This document shows positions 1-6,753 of a stretch of 9,189 bases of DNA, piece by piece. Position numbers and translations under genes: made by a program. The DNA comes from an uncultured Thiotrichaceae bacterium (GTDB taxonomy: Bacteria; Pseudomonadota; Gammaproteobacteria; Thiotrichales; Thiotrichaceae), in NCBI GenBank assembly GCA_937931765.1, contig CALHAO010000408.1, positions 1 through 9,189 on the forward strand, read 5' to 3'. The notes beneath the pieces are model-generated. The model was not told where the DNA came from, searched no databases, and was given only the letters and a program-made list of their open reading frames with translations. Numbering within the stretch: position 1 is the stretch's first letter; every line of letters starts with the position of its first letter.

Positions 1-578
1 TCCTGCACCATTTCAACCAATTCATCCCGTCGCGCCAACATATCAACCGGCTCAATCACGCCTTTGAGCATTTTCTGCCAGCTGGTTTTATCCGCCACAT
101 GATCCTTAAAAGCCACTTCCATCAGGCCTGAAATCTGCCGGGTTTTCACTTTCATCACCGGTACAGCAGCCACCGCCCCTTGATCAATCCAGCGGGTAGG
201 AATCTGGTTATGACGGGTGATGCCGACTTTCAGGCCGGAAGAATTCGCCAGATAGACATAATGCGGCTGAAAACAATTCGCTTCACCCCACTCCGGCTCA
301 CGACAGGTGCCCTGATCATAGTGGCATTTTTCCGGACTCATGATACAGCTATCACATTGCGCCAGCCGGGTGAAGCAGGGATAACAATAACCCTGGCTAA
401 AGCTCTTTTTAGTTTTCCGGTCACAGTGAATACAATTAATAGTACCGGTGTGTGTGAGTTTCAGCTGATGACCAATAGCCGGATTCAACAGAACTGCATC
501 GTCATTCAGCAGCAGTGAGTAGTTAACCGGCTGAGTCAGCTCGGTGCGCATCTTGCGCAGATTGCCTGTTTTATTCAT
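1..578 (-). CDS. DUF2797 family protein, 5' part, cut by the left window edge
   Basis: Translating the minus strand from an ATG at 578 gives 192 open codons with no stop before position 1. The first half is rich in cysteine: C49/C52, C65/C68, C75/C78, C85, C92 and C102, a pattern suggesting structural metal sites. It is followed by HYVYLANSSGLKVGITR (106-122), then R129 and E154. Cysteine pairs followed by a YVYL...KVGIT stretch are what I recall of DUF2797 proteins of Gammaproteobacteria. The second half resembles the GIY-YIG/T5orf172 nuclease pattern (aromatic strand, K-[IV]-G-x-T strand, Arg, later Glu), but activity is inference. The start is the first ATG after the divergent intergenic region; no strong Shine-Dalgarno is visible. 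The gene is divergent from dddP, 147 bp away. No function is established that I can name. Confidence 0.8.
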   Translation of the reverse strand, partial: MNKTGNLRKMRTELTQPVNYSLLLNDDAVLLNPAIGHQLKLTHTGTINCIHCDRKTKKSFSQGYCYPCFTRLAQCDSCIMSPEKCHYDQGTCREPEWGEANCFQPHYVYLANSSGLKVGITRHNQIPTRWIDQGAVAAVPVMKVKTRQISGLMEVAFKDHVADKTSWQKMLKGVIEPVDMLARRDELVEMVQ

Positions 579-660
579 GACGGGAATGATAACAAAACAA
601 TGACTGAATGCTTAGTTGAATTTTTTGTGCGAACTGACTGATCTTATGCGGCAAAAAGCT

Positions 661-679
661 GCTAATCTTCGGATTAAGC
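661..679 (+). other. cUUCGg tetraloop hairpin in the dddP leader region
   Basis: TAATC (663-667) and GATTA (672-676) enclose TTCG (668-671), closed by C667-G672. This is the very stable cUUCGg tetraloop if transcribed rightwards. The stem extends by GC/GC (661-662 with 678-679) around a bulged A677. It lies about 36 nt upstream of the dddP Shine-Dalgarno. Read leftwards, the same repeat is followed by AGCTTTTTG and looks weakly terminator-like. Whether it is transcribed, and from which strand, cannot be told here. Confidence 0.4.
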
Positions 680-714
680 AAAATCATATTTGCACACAAC
701 AATACGTTGAATCC

Positions 715-720
715 AGGAGG
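715..720 (+). promoter_or_regulatory. Ribosome binding site of dddP
   Basis: A full AGGAGG lies 5 nt before the ATG at 726. It fixes the dddP start and suggests efficient initiation. I found no convincing -35/-10 pair in the 147-bp upstream region. Confidence 0.85.
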
Positions 721-725
721 ATACA

Positions 726-2048
726 ATGGAGCAAAATTACCGCACTAGTCGTAAAATCGACCCCAATCAGGGTGAGTTATTGGGCGATCAGACCCCGAAT
801 GATAATGACCGGGTTGAGATTGGCCCGACGCAACTGGCTTTCAGGGAATGGGAGGCTGCGGGCTTAACGCTGCCTAACCTGCCAAAAATGCGTGAATTCC
901 GCTGGAAACGCCTGACTCAGCATATCGTTGATCGTGATTATGGCGGCTTGCTGATGTTTGATCCTCTGAATATCCGCTATACCACTGACAGCACTAATAT
1001 GCAGTTATGGAACACACACAATCCATTCCGGGCAGTACTGCTGTGTGCTGATGGTTACATGGTGATCTGGGATTATAAAAACTCGCCCTTCCTGTCTGAA
1101 TTTAATCCGTTGGTACGCGAGCAACGCAGCGGCGCAGACCTGTTTTATTTCGACCGGGGCGACAAAGTTGATATTGCAGCAGATGTATTCGCCAACGAAG
1201 TTCGGGAACTGATTGAGCAACACGGCGGTAATAATAAACGTTTGGCGGTCGATAAAATCATGTTGCACGGTCTGCGGGCGCTGGAAGCACAGGGGTTCAG
1301 CATTATGGATGGCGAAGAAGTCACTGAAAAATCCCGCTCAGTAAAAGGCCCAGATGAAATACTGGCCATGCGTTGTGCCGCGAATGCTTGTGAGGCGTCT
1401 ATGGCAGCGATGGAAGCCGCCTGCCAGCCCGGTATGTCAGAAAATGATGTGTGGTCAGTATTACACGCTGAAAATATTCGCCGTGGTGGAGAGTGGATCG
1501 AAACCCGTTTACTGACTTCCGGCCCACGCAGTAACCCCTGGTTTCAGGAGTGTGGCCCGCGCATTATCCAGAATAATGAAATTATCGCTTATGATACCGA
1601 TTTAGTCGGCAGCTACGGTATCTGTGTTGATATTTCCCGCACTTTCTGGGTCGGCGACGGCAATCCACGCCCTGACATGATTTACGCTATGCGACACGGT
1701 GTTGAGCATATTCAAACCAATGTGGAAATGCTCAAGGCAGGTGTGTCTATGCGCGACCTGAGTATGAATACTCATACGCTGGATGACCAGTACCAGAAAG
1801 GTAAGTATGGCTGCCTGATGCACGGTGTCGGTTTGTGCGATGAGTGGCCGTTGATTGCCTACCCTGATCAGCTGGTTGAAGGTGCTTATGATTATGAGCT
1901 GGAAGCCGGAATGGTATTGTGTGTTGAGGCACTGGTCAGCCCCGAAGGCGGGGATTTTTCGATTAAATTGGAGGATCAGGTGCTGATTACCGAAGATGGC
2001 TATGAAAATCTGACTCAGTTTCCGTTTGATGCGAAATTGATGGGGTGA
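726..2048 (+). CDS. dddP: Dimethylsulfoniopropionate (DMSP) lyase DddP
   Basis: DddP cleaves DMSP to dimethyl sulfide, acrylate and a proton in the cytoplasm. It is a lyase built on the M24 (creatinase/aminopeptidase P) fold, not a peptidase. The 440-residue product has the family length and closely resembles roseobacter DddP throughout, including DPLNIRY (79-85), TNMQLWNTHNPFR (90-102), WDYKNSPFLSEFNPLVREQR (115-134) and RRGGEWIETR (252-261). The metal ligands are all present: D290 and D292 (DTD), D302 (VDIS), H366 (MHGVGL), E401 and E416. D372, matching the proposed catalytic aspartate, is also present. Each lies exactly five residues before its recalled counterpart in Ruegeria lacuscaerulensis DddP (295, 297, 307, 371, 406, 421, 377). 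No frameshift or truncation is seen. AGGAGG sets the start. No acrylate-catabolism or DMSP-uptake gene adjoins it. In Gammaproteobacteria the gene is known from a few taxa such as Oceanimonas, and lateral transfer from alphaproteobacteria is a reasonable inference. Confidence 0.95.
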   Translation: MEQNYRTSRKIDPNQGELLGDQTPNDNDRVEIGPTQLAFREWEAAGLTLPNLPKMREFRWKRLTQHIVDRDYGGLLMFDPLNIRYTTDSTNMQLWNTHNPFRAVLLCADGYMVIWDYKNSPFLSEFNPLVREQRSGADLFYFDRGDKVDIAADVFANEVRELIEQHGGNNKRLAVDKIMLHGLRALEAQGFSIMDGEEVTEKSRSVKGPDEILAMRCAANACEASMAAMEAACQPGMSENDVWSVLHAENIRRGGEWIETRLLTSGPRSNPWFQECGPRIIQNNEIIAYDTDLVGSYGICVDISRTFWVGDGNPRPDMIYAMRHGVEHIQTNVEMLKAGVSMRDLSMNTHTLDDQYQKGKYGCLMHGVGLCDEWPLIAYPDQLVEGAYDYELEAGMVLCVEALVSPEGGDFSIKLEDQVLITEDGYENLTQFPFDAKLMG

Positions 2049-2069
2049 AAAACTAAATCCTCACACTCA

Positions 2070-2098
2070 GCAGCCGGTGAAGAAACTCATCCGGCTGC
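2070..2098. terminator. Inverted repeat between convergent dddP and the fadL-like gene, possible bidirectional terminator
   Basis: GCAGCCGG (2070-2077) pairs perfectly with CCGGCTGC (2091-2098), and a further TGA/TCA pairing (2078-2080 with 2087-2089) is possible around a bulged T. It lies 21 nt after the dddP stop and 61 nt beyond the stop of the opposing gene. There is no T-run directly after the stem on the plus strand. On the minus strand, TTTAGTTTTT comes after a gap of roughly a dozen bases. The position is right for a terminator but the tail is weak. Confidence 0.4.
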
Positions 2099-2159
2099 GT
2101 ATTAGCATTCCTGTAACAGAGGGCTCAGGAAACTGTTGTCCCAGGAGTGCTTACCCAGA

Positions 2160-3368
2160 TCAGAAACTCACTTCAAGACCTGTTGTCAGCGCATAAAACA
2201 CATCATCACCAAAATCATACTTCAGTACTGGTGCGGTCGTTACTGCGCTGCCTGAGTCAGCAAATACAACGCCGACACCACCTTTTAAAGCAAGCTGTTT
2301 ATTGATCTGATAGCTCCCGCCCAGGCTTACTGTCCAGGTATCTGTAACCGAGTTAAATCCGGTACTGACACCTTTACCCCACTTAACTTGTGCCCCTACG
2401 CCAAGTGCTGGAGAAACCTGGTGCCCTACACCCGCAGAAATACTTAAACCGTCACGAAACCCCGGTGTAATGATGGTAAAAGCTTTGCCGGTCGCCTTAT
2501 CGATAATGGGAAGTTCGTAAAATTCACTCCAGTTATCCCATCTAATACTGCCCATTGCCAACCAGCCGGGCTTTATACCGCTTTGTAACTTAAGCTCGAC
2601 ACTTTCTGGCCAGGTTAAGGTGCCTTCAATATCGCGGGTAAGCAAGGTTCCAGCCAATGGATTAGTCAGTGTCTGTGTGCCATGAAGCTTCAGGTCAGTT
2701 TTAGCGTTGTACATCAACGATGCCCGGATCACCTTTTCTGGTATTTCATAAGCAAATCCGGCCTGCCAGTTTTTCTGTGTATCTGAATCATCAAAGTCGA
2801 ATACGTTGTAAGCGTCACCCGCAACAGACGGCAAACCAGACACAGCCGCATTAGCTGCCGTATTCGTAAGCTTGCCCGACCCTGTCATCACACCCACTCC
2901 ACCAATAACCCGAAATTGGCCACTCTTCAGCGGAATTTTATAGGAACAAGCGGCCCGGTAAGCTTCTGTATCTGCAGTGGAACGGGTACTTTTATAACGT
3001 CCCACCCAGTCATGAGCATGATTTGTGTCAAAACCATACGGCTGCCGGTAGGCCAGCATACAATCAACCACCGGATTTACTTCAAACTTGGCAGTAAATT
3101 GAGGGATTTGCTGCTTAGTTGCCGGATCAGCAGCCGTATTGCCCGTTGTTACCACAGCGCCGGTTCGGTCAACAGCTGTCGCATTATAAAAGCTCCGTTC
3201 AGGGAAAACAGCTGCCACTGAAGCTTCAAGACTATTGCCTGGCTTAAACAGACTATGAATATCCTCTGCATTCCGACTAAAATCGGCATGTAAAGAAGAA
3301 GCTAAAAACGTAAAGCCTATGCTCACAACACTGATATAAAGCATTAATTTATTGATATTTTTTTGCAT
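2160..3368 (-). CDS. OmpP1/FadL-family outer-membrane transport protein
   Basis: The 402-residue product begins with a signal peptide (basic MQKNINK, hydrophobic core, probable cleavage after SSLHA, residue 28) and ends in phenylalanine, as outer-membrane beta-barrels do. The body alternates in barrel-strand fashion, with FadL-like stretches such as NPVVDCMLAYRQPYG and WQAGFAYEIPEKVIRASLMY. Its mature N-terminus (DFSRNAEDIHSLFKPGN) resembles the roseobacter FadL-like subgroup better than E. coli FadL. Family members admit long-chain fatty acids or other hydrophobic compounds across the outer membrane; the substrate here is unknown. C103 and C141 could form a disulfide. The ATG at 3368 has TGAGGAA seven bases upstream. 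A GTG nine codons earlier would place extra charged residues before the signal peptide and is less likely. The gene is convergent with dddP, so the two are not co-transcribed and a shared role in DMSP metabolism is only speculation. Confidence 0.85.
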   Translation of the reverse strand: MQKNINKLMLYISVVSIGFTFLASSLHADFSRNAEDIHSLFKPGNSLEASVAAVFPERSFYNATAVDRTGAVVTTGNTAADPATKQQIPQFTAKFEVNPVVDCMLAYRQPYGFDTNHAHDWVGRYKSTRSTADTEAYRAACSYKIPLKSGQFRVIGGVGVMTGSGKLTNTAANAAVSGLPSVAGDAYNVFDFDDSDTQKNWQAGFAYEIPEKVIRASLMYNAKTDLKLHGTQTLTNPLAGTLLTRDIEGTLTWPESVELKLQSGIKPGWLAMGSIRWDNWSEFYELPIIDKATGKAFTIITPGFRDGLSISAGVGHQVSPALGVGAQVKWGKGVSTGFNSVTDTWTVSLGGSYQINKQLALKGGVGVVFADSGSAVTTAPVLKYDFGDDVFYALTTGLEVSF

Positions 3369-3398
3369 CAGAGGATTCCTCAATAGCTTTCGCACACA

Positions 3399-3422
3399 GA
3401 TAACTCAGGAGTATGAGTTATC
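3399..3422. repeat. Perfect 9-bp inverted repeat upstream of the fadL-like gene
   Basis: GATAACTCA (3399-3407) and TGAGTTATC (3414-3422) are perfect reverse complements around a 6-base spacer. The element sits in the 71-bp gap between the NYN gene stop and the fadL-like start, about 30 bp upstream of that start. It could be an operator, a leader hairpin, or the NYN gene's terminator. No T-run follows it on the minus strand, which argues against a classical intrinsic terminator. Confidence 0.45.
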
Positions 3423-3439
3423 AACTATATCAGCTATGC

Positions 3440-4756
3440 TTATAAGGTATGATGAATACACCACTGAGCGGGGAACATTGCGTTAAAAGCATCCATATCA
3501 ACATGACCCAGAGTTTTTAATAAACCCGGATAAACCGTGCCACAAATCTGCTGTACAGCCACCTCCTCATTTTCCGGCATGAAAGACATCAAAGGAATAT
3601 GTAAAACCTTGCCATCCTGCTCTTCAAAACAGTTCACCCCACGCAAAAACATTAGAATTGCCCGCAACTGCACCGAATCATGATCAAATGCATCCTCCAA
3701 CAGCAGCAACATAGACTTTATATGGCTATTACGGAACCGTGGCAAATTATCGATAATGTAATTGAGTACTTCGTACAATACTCTCGGTGAAGGGAAGGTA
3801 AATAATTGCAGGTCAGCTTTTTTCCACAAAGAACGGTAATGCTCTGCAGTATGGACGTCATCGCTACCTCCGTATAACTTCACATCAGTATAACCTTCCG
3901 GACAGTCAGCAGACTTCAGCAGCAACTTACAAGCTTGCGATTTATCCTGTACCAGCTTACACGGACTATCCTGGGTGATGTAACGCAGAAACTCAACTGA
4001 ATTGGAGAACCCCAGAAAAGGATAGGACAAACCACCTAAGCGGTATTTCAGAATCTCATTATAGGTGGCCGTTTTTATCCCGCCATTTTTCCCTTGTAAA
4101 CAAGCGGCCTGGCTTTCATCTTGCACAAAAAACTCAAGAATACACCGCGCTTCATAAAGAATTTTATCTCGGTCGGGCGCTGTTAACGGAGAGAATGCCT
4201 GCTTGAATTTACTGACAATCGGACTGACAGGATTAACAACCACCCGCTCAATCTGAGCAGCCGCCATCTTTTCTGCCTCCTCAAGCGGATCATCCAGCCA
4301 GATATAACTATCGCAGACACCTTCCAGCACCTGACTGGTGGTACGAGGATACGAGCAACCAATCACCGTTTTGCCGTACTTATGTAATTTTTTAGCCAGT
4401 GCAGAGAAACCGCCATCACCGGAAACAATCACAAAGGTATCAATCATCTCATGCTGGAACACCAGCTCAACCACATCAATCGCCAATTGAATGTCACTGG
4501 CATTCTGATCCGGCCCACGCCCAAAACCGAACATCTGTATCGGATCTATGCCCAAGTGAACAATGTCCTCACATAAAACACTCAGACGCGGCGTATTCCA
4601 GTTAGCATAAGCACGTTGTACAGCAACCTTACCCGTCAGTTTTTCAGTAATCGACTGGTGGACAGTTTTTAGTGAAACAAAAGGCAGCAGATTTTCTTTC
4701 TTATATCCGCCGATTAAGTTCTCAATATCATAAAAAATCGCTGTATTGAATTTCAT
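3440..4756 (-). CDS. NYN-domain protein (putative RNase) with a LOTUS/OST-HTH-like segment
   Basis: Residues 1-155 form a NYN (LabA/DUF88-type, PIN-like) domain. FYDIENL carries D10 and N13. ASDIQLAIDVVEL carries D88 and D94. VIVSGDGGFSALAKKLHKYG carries D114. Such acidic clusters bind metal in PIN/NYN nucleases, so RNA cleavage is the family expectation, not shown here. The usual SGDxDF motif reads SGDGGF, so the second acidic residue is Gly116. Residues about 196-270, with GGIKTATYNEILKYRL and LGFSNSVEFLRYI, resemble the LOTUS/OST-HTH RNA-binding domain that often follows NYN. The remaining 170 residues show no domain I recognise. No signal peptide or membrane segment is seen, so it is likely cytoplasmic. 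The ATG at 4756 follows a good promoter by about 30 nt but has only a weak Shine-Dalgarno. It appears monocistronic. Confidence 0.82.
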   Translation of the reverse strand: MKFNTAIFYDIENLIGGYKKENLLPFVSLKTVHQSITEKLTGKVAVQRAYANWNTPRLSVLCEDIVHLGIDPIQMFGFGRGPDQNASDIQLAIDVVELVFQHEMIDTFVIVSGDGGFSALAKKLHKYGKTVIGCSYPRTTSQVLEGVCDSYIWLDDPLEEAEKMAAAQIERVVVNPVSPIVSKFKQAFSPLTAPDRDKILYEARCILEFFVQDESQAACLQGKNGGIKTATYNEILKYRLGGLSYPFLGFSNSVEFLRYITQDSPCKLVQDKSQACKLLLKSADCPEGYTDVKLYGGSDDVHTAEHYRSLWKKADLQLFTFPSPRVLYEVLNYIIDNLPRFRNSHIKSMLLLLEDAFDHDSVQLRAILMFLRGVNCFEEQDGKVLHIPLMSFMPENEEVAVQQICGTVYPGLLKTLGHVDMDAFNAMFPAQWCIHHTL

Positions 4757-4786
4757 GCACTGTACTTTCTAGCCCAGGGCCGATAG

Positions 4787-4815
4787 ATCATAATGCATAT
4801 ATTTTACCCAATCAA
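4787..4815 (-). promoter_or_regulatory. Sigma70-type promoter of the NYN-domain gene
   Basis: On the minus strand, TTGATT (4810-4815) and TATGAT (4787-4792) are separated by 17 bp. This predicts a start near 4780 and a leader of about 24 nt before the ATG at 4756. The pairing, spacing and position are all good; this is pattern matching only. Confidence 0.6.
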
Positions 4816-4902
4816 AGTAATTACCCGCCTAAAGACAATTCGCCACATTCAATCCACTTTCTGCCCATCATCCCTACCTATCCGAGAAGCCTCTCTCATG
4901 CT

Positions 4903-4928
4903 ATCGTGCCACTTTCTAGTGGCACGAT
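4903..4928. repeat. Perfect 11-bp hairpin between the beta-helix gene end and the NYN promoter
   Basis: ATCGTGCCACT (4903-4913) pairs perfectly with AGTGGCACGAT (4918-4928) around a 4-base loop. Read on the minus strand it lies 62 nt after the stop of the beta-helix gene and could end or protect that transcript. No T-run follows on that strand; read rightwards, the stem is followed by TAATGGGTGTTTTC. Of the surrounding gap (4757-4990), only this hairpin and the NYN promoter stand out. Confidence 0.55.
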
Positions 4929-4990
4929 TAATGGGTGTTTTCACATGAAATTGCGCATTAAGAGGGCAGCAATGCTACTGCGTTATTTTA

Positions 4991-6715
4991 TCAATTCACA
5001 GTAATAGTGATGTTCTGTGACTGTGCAACAATCTGCCCACTAAAATCTAGCGCAATGGCATGAAAATCGTTAGTACCTATGTCAAACCTCTGACCACCTA
5101 TCCAATGCTCCGTTTTCCTGGGCAGCAGATCAGTTCCGATAAGTTTGCCATTGAGAACGTATTGAACCTTCTCCACAACATTCGTAGAATCCGTCAGCCC
5201 GACCTCAATAAAAACAGCTCCTCTTGCCGTATGAATATTTGACGAAGGCGTAAGAATGCTGAGTGTTGGGATTGAACCCGCAAGGGCACCACCATATTCA
5301 TAAGCCCCAACATCAAAAACATTATCTACCCGCAACAGGTTATCATGGTCAAAGCTAAGTTGCGTATTAACACCGGCTCCTACCGCTGGTGAACTCAGTT
5401 GCAAACGAAAGTCATGATTAAGTGCATCAACAAAATTAAATGTTGATAAATCCATATTAAAAATATTAGAAATATTAGTCTGCGAAGCAGTAAACCCAAA
5501 ACTTGATTGCTGAGCATATCCGGCAAATATATTATTTTTAAGCTCAATAGCTTGGGGCGTATAAGCTTCAATTCCATAATTTTGCGCACCAATAAATGTA
5601 TTATTGTAGATTTCAAACGTGCCTGTTTTAGCATTTGAAAAAGCAGAACTATTGTTATTTATATAAATACTATCTCTCTTGTTATATAAATTTTGAGTGG
5701 CATCCTGACCTAAACCTATAACGACATTATTAAAAACCTTTGTATTACCAAAAGCATTAAGCTGTATCCCATTACCTTTTTTAACGCCAGGCCCGTTATC
5801 AATCCAGTTATTATAAATAAGTGCCTCAGTTCCATCACCCACCAACAAACCTTCATCATGGTTACCATTTTCTCTCAGGCCATAATTAGCAATAAAATTA
5901 TTATGAATTTCGGCATCAGTGTCTGCATTTTTCACTTGTATACCATCATAACCTACATCTTCAACCTTATTGTTAAAGACTCTTAGGCCTCTGATTGCAT
6001 GAGGAATACGCAACGCCCCACAATTACTCTCTACACGACCATCATAGAAACCATAACCGATGTACAAGCCTTCACCACCTACATCATGTATATAATTATC
6101 ATGAACGCTAACATCATGCATCGTCCAAGCACCCCTATCCGATGAACCATCACAATAGGGTTTTGTTTTTATACCGATTCCGGCAAATCCGTTTTGAGTG
6201 CTGGTGGGAGTAACTGGTGAAATCCCTGCCACTTCTACATTAGAAATTTCAAAGTTAGTAGTGAAATGCTCCATTGTTATATAAAACCCGCCAGGTGTTG
6301 ATACCTTGATTCCATAATCATGATTAGTATCACCATCACCTGAAATTTTGAAAAATGAAGAACTCTTAAACCGCCACCCATAACCAATGTTTGGCGTTCC
6401 TGAGTTATGAGCATTTATATAAACCTGACCACCACAATTTGTTATAATCACAGGATCTTCCTGTGTACCAATAATGTTTCTCCATGTCATATTGGCATAG
6501 GCAACAGAAGAATCAAGACAAATAGTATCACCCGGCTGAACACCCAAAGTTCCGCCGTCTACCAACCAATTATAAGTTGATATTGTATGATCACAGCCAC
6601 AACTTTGCTGCTGAGCATTAGTAATCGACGTATTTCCGGCTCCCTGCGATATAGCATGAGCTGATGAAGTTAATAAAAAAGTGAGATAGCATAAAAATTT
6701 AATATATTTTTGCAT
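4991..6715 (-). CDS. Secreted right-handed parallel beta-helix protein with C-terminal Ig-like domain
   Basis: The 574-residue product starts with a signal peptide (MQKYIK, hydrophobic core, cleavage likely after SAHA, residue 21). Residues about 55-475 show recurrent PbH1-type rungs with asparagine ladders, such as VFNNKVEDVGYDGIQV, IHNNFIANYG, IYNNWIDNGPG, VFNNVVIGLG, IYNNTFIGAQNYGIEAY and LKNNIFAGY. They close with DFRLQLSSPAVGAG and DVGAYEYGG, an ending common in beta-helix surface proteins. Residues about 483-573 look like a bacterial Ig-like domain (VQYVLNGKLIGTD, then FHAIALDFSGQIV, then ITITVN). The fold occurs in polysaccharide lyases, epimerases and adhesins. I see no diagnostic catalytic motif, so carbohydrate binding or cleavage is only a possibility. 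C39 and C41 lie near the mature N-terminus. The base composition is clearly more A+T-rich than dddP or aroC, which may indicate transfer. The Shine-Dalgarno is weak (GGAAA). No sorting anchor is evident. Confidence 0.85.
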   Translation of the reverse strand: MQKYIKFLCYLTFLLTSSAHAISQGAGNTSITNAQQQSCGCDHTISTYNWLVDGGTLGVQPGDTICLDSSVAYANMTWRNIIGTQEDPVIITNCGGQVYINAHNSGTPNIGYGWRFKSSSFFKISGDGDTNHDYGIKVSTPGGFYITMEHFTTNFEISNVEVAGISPVTPTSTQNGFAGIGIKTKPYCDGSSDRGAWTMHDVSVHDNYIHDVGGEGLYIGYGFYDGRVESNCGALRIPHAIRGLRVFNNKVEDVGYDGIQVKNADTDAEIHNNFIANYGLRENGNHDEGLLVGDGTEALIYNNWIDNGPGVKKGNGIQLNAFGNTKVFNNVVIGLGQDATQNLYNKRDSIYINNNSSAFSNAKTGTFEIYNNTFIGAQNYGIEAYTPQAIELKNNIFAGYAQQSSFGFTASQTNISNIFNMDLSTFNFVDALNHDFRLQLSSPAVGAGVNTQLSFDHDNLLRVDNVFDVGAYEYGGALAGSIPTLSILTPSSNIHTARGAVFIEVGLTDSTNVVEKVQYVLNGKLIGTDLLPRKTEHWIGGQRFDIGTNDFHAIALDFSGQIVAQSQNITITVN

Positions 6716-6739
6716 TATTTTTCCATTTTAAAATTAATA

Positions 6740-6753
6740 TAGTATCGATACTA
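6740..6753. promoter_or_regulatory. Perfect 14-bp palindrome upstream of the beta-helix gene, candidate operator
   Basis: TAGTATCGATACTA is a perfect palindrome 24 bp upstream of the beta-helix ATG, where its promoter is expected. Its left end also supplies the TAG stop of the possible small membrane protein on the minus strand. A dimeric repressor or activator site is a natural reading, but I cannot name the regulator. Confidence 0.4.

Noticed and set aside
180..518. 112-codon plus-strand frame at the left end
   Set aside because: It is the antisense shadow of the DUF2797 gene, whose cysteine pattern and motif on the minus strand are clearly coding.
616..867. 83-codon plus-strand frame starting upstream of dddP
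   Set aside because: It has no Shine-Dalgarno and its 3' part is dddP read in another frame; the product resembles no family.
3369..3395. GTG start nine codons upstream for the fadL-like protein
   Set aside because: The ATG at 3368 has a good Shine-Dalgarno at proper spacing and begins directly with a signal peptide.
5395..5634. 79-codon minus-strand leucine/isoleucine-rich frame within the beta-helix gene
   Set aside because: It is a shifted frame of the A+T-rich beta-helix gene; its hydrophobicity comes from base composition.
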